DNA from: SAR324 cluster bacterium
GTDB taxonomy: Bacteria; SAR324; NAC60-12
DNA length: 64,000 bases
Direction: 5' to 3'
NCBI GenBank assembly: GCA_028281495.1
Contig: JANQJU010000034.1
Location: forward strand, 1-64,000
Shown here: in pieces, positions 61,832-64,000 of the stretch
Layout of the letters: every line of letters starts with the position of its first letter
Numbering within the stretch: position 1 is the stretch's first letter
Translations under genes and position numbers: made by a program
Notes under the pieces: model-generated
The model's database searches: none
What the model saw: the letters and a program-made list of their open reading frames with translations, nothing else
What the model was told of the DNA's origin: nothing

Positions 61832-62210
61832 GGGAACGGTTGGTTGGGGTTCAAGATTAGATTTTATTTACTCTACAGCAGCAATGGTCAACAGTTCGAA
61901 GCGTTTCTTACCATGGGAGTTGTCAACTCGGAATCCTTATTTGTCAAATCAGAGCTTGAAACAGCATTTGGAAAAAGCTCAACGGAAAATCCAACCTTGA
62001 GAACGTAAATTTTGAAGAGTAGGCCGTAAAGAATAGGCCTTGCGGTCTGCGTCAGATCGTAAGGGTGGTGGTTCTAGATTTGGTTTTAGTAAAAATCCGC
62101 ACAATCCATCAATACCACTCAATTTTATTTGATAGTTTTCGCTAATTTATTTTATCACTAGTGGAAGACGCCCAAAAAAAATTGATTCCTCTCAATCGAA
62201 AAAAACAAAC
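61832..62210. other. Intergenic region with hairpin repeat copy 1
   Basis: This 379-bp gap lies between divergent genes (barrel on minus, membrane protein on plus) and contains a hairpin-forming repeat at 61997-62051 (listed separately). The end near 62130-62210 is AT-rich and may serve as promoter for the membrane/TPR pair. No further gene is visible. Confidence 0.5.
61997..62051 (+). repeat. Hairpin-forming dispersed repeat, copy 1
   Basis: The segment from TTGAGAACGT to GGTCTGCG matches 63923-63977 at about 40 of 55 positions. As RNA, GTAGGCCGTAA can pair with TTGCGGTCTGC over 11 bp (three G-U pairs) around a 10-nt loop. It looks like a REP-type or small non-autonomous mobile element. Not coding. 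Confidence 0.5.
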
Positions 62211-63122
62211 ATGCCCACCTTTATCGAACTCGCACAGGCTATCGGATCACCACGAATCAATACAGTGGGGGCCGCATGCGCCATCATAGGATTGATTCTT
62301 TACAGTTTGGCCGGTGCCTTAGCTTATTTTCTCCAACACAAAGAAGAAATTCAAAGTACAGATCGGAAAGAGTTCACCTTTTTTCTGCGGCCTGCTAATG
62401 CCGCACAAACCTTCTTCAATAAATTCTGGGGACCTGTGGGCCAAGGTTGGTTGGGGGTTTTGACCTGGAGGAGTTTTAGCGCCACCTTGGTTTTTAGTGT
62501 GGTGCTCAATGTGGCGTGTATCAGCCTGATTTTAAAAGGCGTGCCGGAGGATGCACCGGATTTCAATTTGAACCTCGTGAGTATCTTGTTCTTTAGCGAA
62601 CTGTGGTTCCTGTTTTGTAATTTTCTAGGAGATTTGTTTTCGGTGAATGTGACCCGGTGGATGTTGCACAAAATCACCACCCTTAAGAAGAAAGCTTGGA
62701 AGTATATCTTTATTGACCTCACGGGGATTGTATTAGGGTATGGGGTGATGCTGGTTCCCGCGTTCGTGGTGCTGCAACTGAGTGGGATGTTGTTCGACAA
62801 TCCCAACGAGTTGATTCAAGCGGGGATGGCGGGCAATGTGTTGATTCCCTTCTTTCTCTTGATTTTTGGTGTGTCGGCGTTTCCATCCTTTCTTTCGGTG
62901 TTTGCGTTGGCCGCGTTTCTCAGTATTACAATTCCCACAACGGCCTATCTGTTTACCTTCATTGTGTTCAATCTAGGCCGTCGTGTCTATCACTGGTGTT
63001 TGGAAGAGCGGTATGGAGCGGCCTTACGAGGGATGCGACTTTTGAAAAGTGTGGGCGGTTATTTGAGCATGGTGGGAACGGCAATATTGTCCATACCCCC
63101 GTTGGTGGAGGCGTTGGTATGA
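62211..63122 (+). CDS. Hypothetical polytopic membrane protein
   Basis: 303 residues with about six membrane segments (near 17-40, 90-110, 122-142, 165-190, 210-235 and 240-265) and an amphipathic, Arg-rich stretch after the last. I recognise no family or catalytic motif. Its stop overlaps the start of the TPR gene as ATGA (63119-63122), so the two products are made together and may act as a pair. No ribosome-binding site is evident before the ATG at 62211. Confidence 0.7.
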   Translation: MPTFIELAQAIGSPRINTVGAACAIIGLILYSLAGALAYFLQHKEEIQSTDRKEFTFFLRPANAAQTFFNKFWGPVGQGWLGVLTWRSFSATLVFSVVLNVACISLILKGVPEDAPDFNLNLVSILFFSELWFLFCNFLGDLFSVNVTRWMLHKITTLKKKAWKYIFIDLTGIVLGYGVMLVPAFVVLQLSGMLFDNPNELIQAGMAGNVLIPFFLLIFGVSAFPSFLSVFALAAFLSITIPTTAYLFTFIVFNLGRRVYHWCLEERYGAALRGMRLLKSVGGYLSMVGTAILSIPPLVEALV

Positions 63123-63766
63123 AAAAGCTATTGTTGATAATGGTGTTGAGTTTTTTGAGTGTTGTGGCTTGGGGGCAAGAAGGAGAGGAGCCAAAGACAG
63201 CAAGGGAATATGCTCAACGCGGCTATGAGTACCTTGAATCAAATGAATATGAGCGAGCAATTGAGGACTACACTAAAGCGATTGAACTCGATCCGAAGTT
63301 GGCGTTGGCCTACTACAATCGGGGAATTGCCTCTCGAAATTTAGGTCAATATTCCCAAGCAATTGAGGATTACACTAAAGCCATAGAACTCGATCCGAAG
63401 TTCGCATCGACCTACTACAACCGGGGAAATGCTTATCGAGATTTAGGTCAACATTCCCAAGCAATAGAGGATTACACTAAAGCCATAGAATTCGATCCGA
63501 AGCATGCAAAAGCTCACAATGAGCGAGGATGGGCTTTTAGAGCGTTACAAAATTATGAATTGGCGGAACGAGACTTCTTAAAAACCCTTCAATTGGATGC
63601 CAGCAGGAAATACATCCACTATGAATTGGGGTTTAATTATTTTTTGTGGGGCAAACCGTATCATTCCATCCATGCGTATTTGACGGGAATTGTAGAGGAC
63701 AAAAATGCGTTGGCAGCTCTGGAGCAAGCCCCGCTTTGGGAGTTGGTGAAACAATTGTTTAAGTAG
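63119..63766 (+). CDS. Exported TPR-repeat protein
   Basis: 215 residues from the ATG at 63119, which overlaps the previous stop. A signal peptide ends near VVAWG-Q (about residue 20). Four TPR units follow; the middle ones are nearly identical at DNA level (a 102-bp period, with YSQAIEDYTKAIELDPK repeated), which suggests recent duplication within the gene. It should work in the periplasm as a scaffold, probably with the membrane protein encoded just before it. A longer frame from 62996 is a read-through of the overlap. Confidence 0.85.
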   Translation: MKKLLLIMVLSFLSVVAWGQEGEEPKTAREYAQRGYEYLESNEYERAIEDYTKAIELDPKLALAYYNRGIASRNLGQYSQAIEDYTKAIELDPKFASTYYNRGNAYRDLGQHSQAIEDYTKAIEFDPKHAKAHNERGWAFRALQNYELAERDFLKTLQLDASRKYIHYELGFNYFLWGKPYHSIHAYLTGIVEDKNALAALEQAPLWELVKQLFK

Positions 63767-63922
63767 ACGGCGAGTTTCTTCTTGTTGGTCATGCAACTCG
63801 TACCAAATCCTTGGCTTCGACTACCGATACTCATGATCCACCACCTGAATCTTTAGCTTTTTGAAATCACAGACGCATGAACTGAGGCAAACTTGGAAAT
63901 TGTTCGACAGAAGATCAAAATT

Positions 63923-63977
63923 TGAGAACGTGGATGTTGCAGCGTAGGTCGTGAAGCACGTGCCTTGCAGCCTAAGA
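63923..63977 (+). repeat. Hairpin-forming dispersed repeat, copy 2
   Basis: Second copy of the 61997-62051 element: TTGAGAACGT through GCCTTGCAGCCTAAG. The stem arms (GTAGGTCGTGA and TTGCAGCCTAA) still pair at 9 of 11 positions despite many base changes. It lies in the gene-free end of the window (63767-64000), where nothing else is visible. Confidence 0.5.
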
Positions 63978-64000
63978 CCCCCCCAGTTCAAACGCTTGAC

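Noticed and set aside
1..64000. tRNA, rRNA, riboswitch or prophage genes
   Set aside because: I saw no cloverleaf-forming tRNA segment, no rRNA stretch, no FMN riboswitch before the riboflavin genes and no phage structural genes; a tRNAscan or Rfam run could still find something small.

Overview
The window looks like a stretch of chromosome from a free-living Gram-negative bacterium of moderate GC. Outer-membrane barrels, lipoprotein-type signals, a periplasmic HtrA protease and a long HrpA helicase all point to a double-membrane cell. I cannot name the phylum from sequence alone. Core genes (yhbY, sthA, ribBA, a RibD-type reductase, htrA, hrpA) sit at 45-59 kb. Accessory material lies on both sides, so this is not a single island.

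Left part (1-9.4 kb): an IS110-type transposase remnant; a 13-repeat CRISPR array without cas genes, whose decayed repeats and AT-rich flank indicate reading from right to left; two antibiotic-modification-type enzymes (APH fold and ANT(6) fold); a MarR regulator with two matching palindromes and a five-unit 21-bp repeat against its start codon; a small membrane protein; an AAA-ATPase/PD-(D/E)XK protein with a 2H phosphoesterase; and a membrane-bound SpoIIE-type phosphatase.

Centre (9.8-31.5 kb): one minus-strand operon of seven tightly spaced genes for an acylated peptide-polyketide. In transcription order: a membrane-anchored penicillin-acylase-type Ntn hydrolase, a PvdE/SyrD-type cyclic-peptide ABC exporter, a FAAL-ACP-C-TauD protein, a degenerate-C(interface-like)-A-PCP protein whose code reads as glutamate, a KS-AT-KR-DH-ACP module, a KS-(dead AT)-ACP module and a free-standing condensation domain. 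There is no thioesterase. Fatty-acid start, Glu next, PvdE-like export and PvdQ-like deacylation are the elements of pyoverdine maturation, here attached to polyketide modules. This is the most promising system in the window.

31.7-43 kb, all minus strand: a porin, a lipoprotein truncated globin and a TMTC-like membrane/TPR protein as one unit; a VOC protein; then a surface-polysaccharide set (wecB, glycosyltransferase, heparinase-like protein, two-domain oxidoreductase) and a GNAT enzyme.

43-59 kb: hypothetical proteins, a TPR protein with yhbY, a pRiA4b ORF-3-like protein, sthA, riboflavin genes, a GT-C-like membrane protein, a kinase-fold protein lacking catalytic residues, htrA and hrpA. 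58.7-64 kb: a secreted protein, a probable HExxH effector with an N-terminal IQ-like motif, transposase and TPR debris, an outer-membrane barrel, a membrane/TPR gene pair and two diverged copies of a hairpin-forming repeat. Short in-phase tandem repeats recur both between and within genes.
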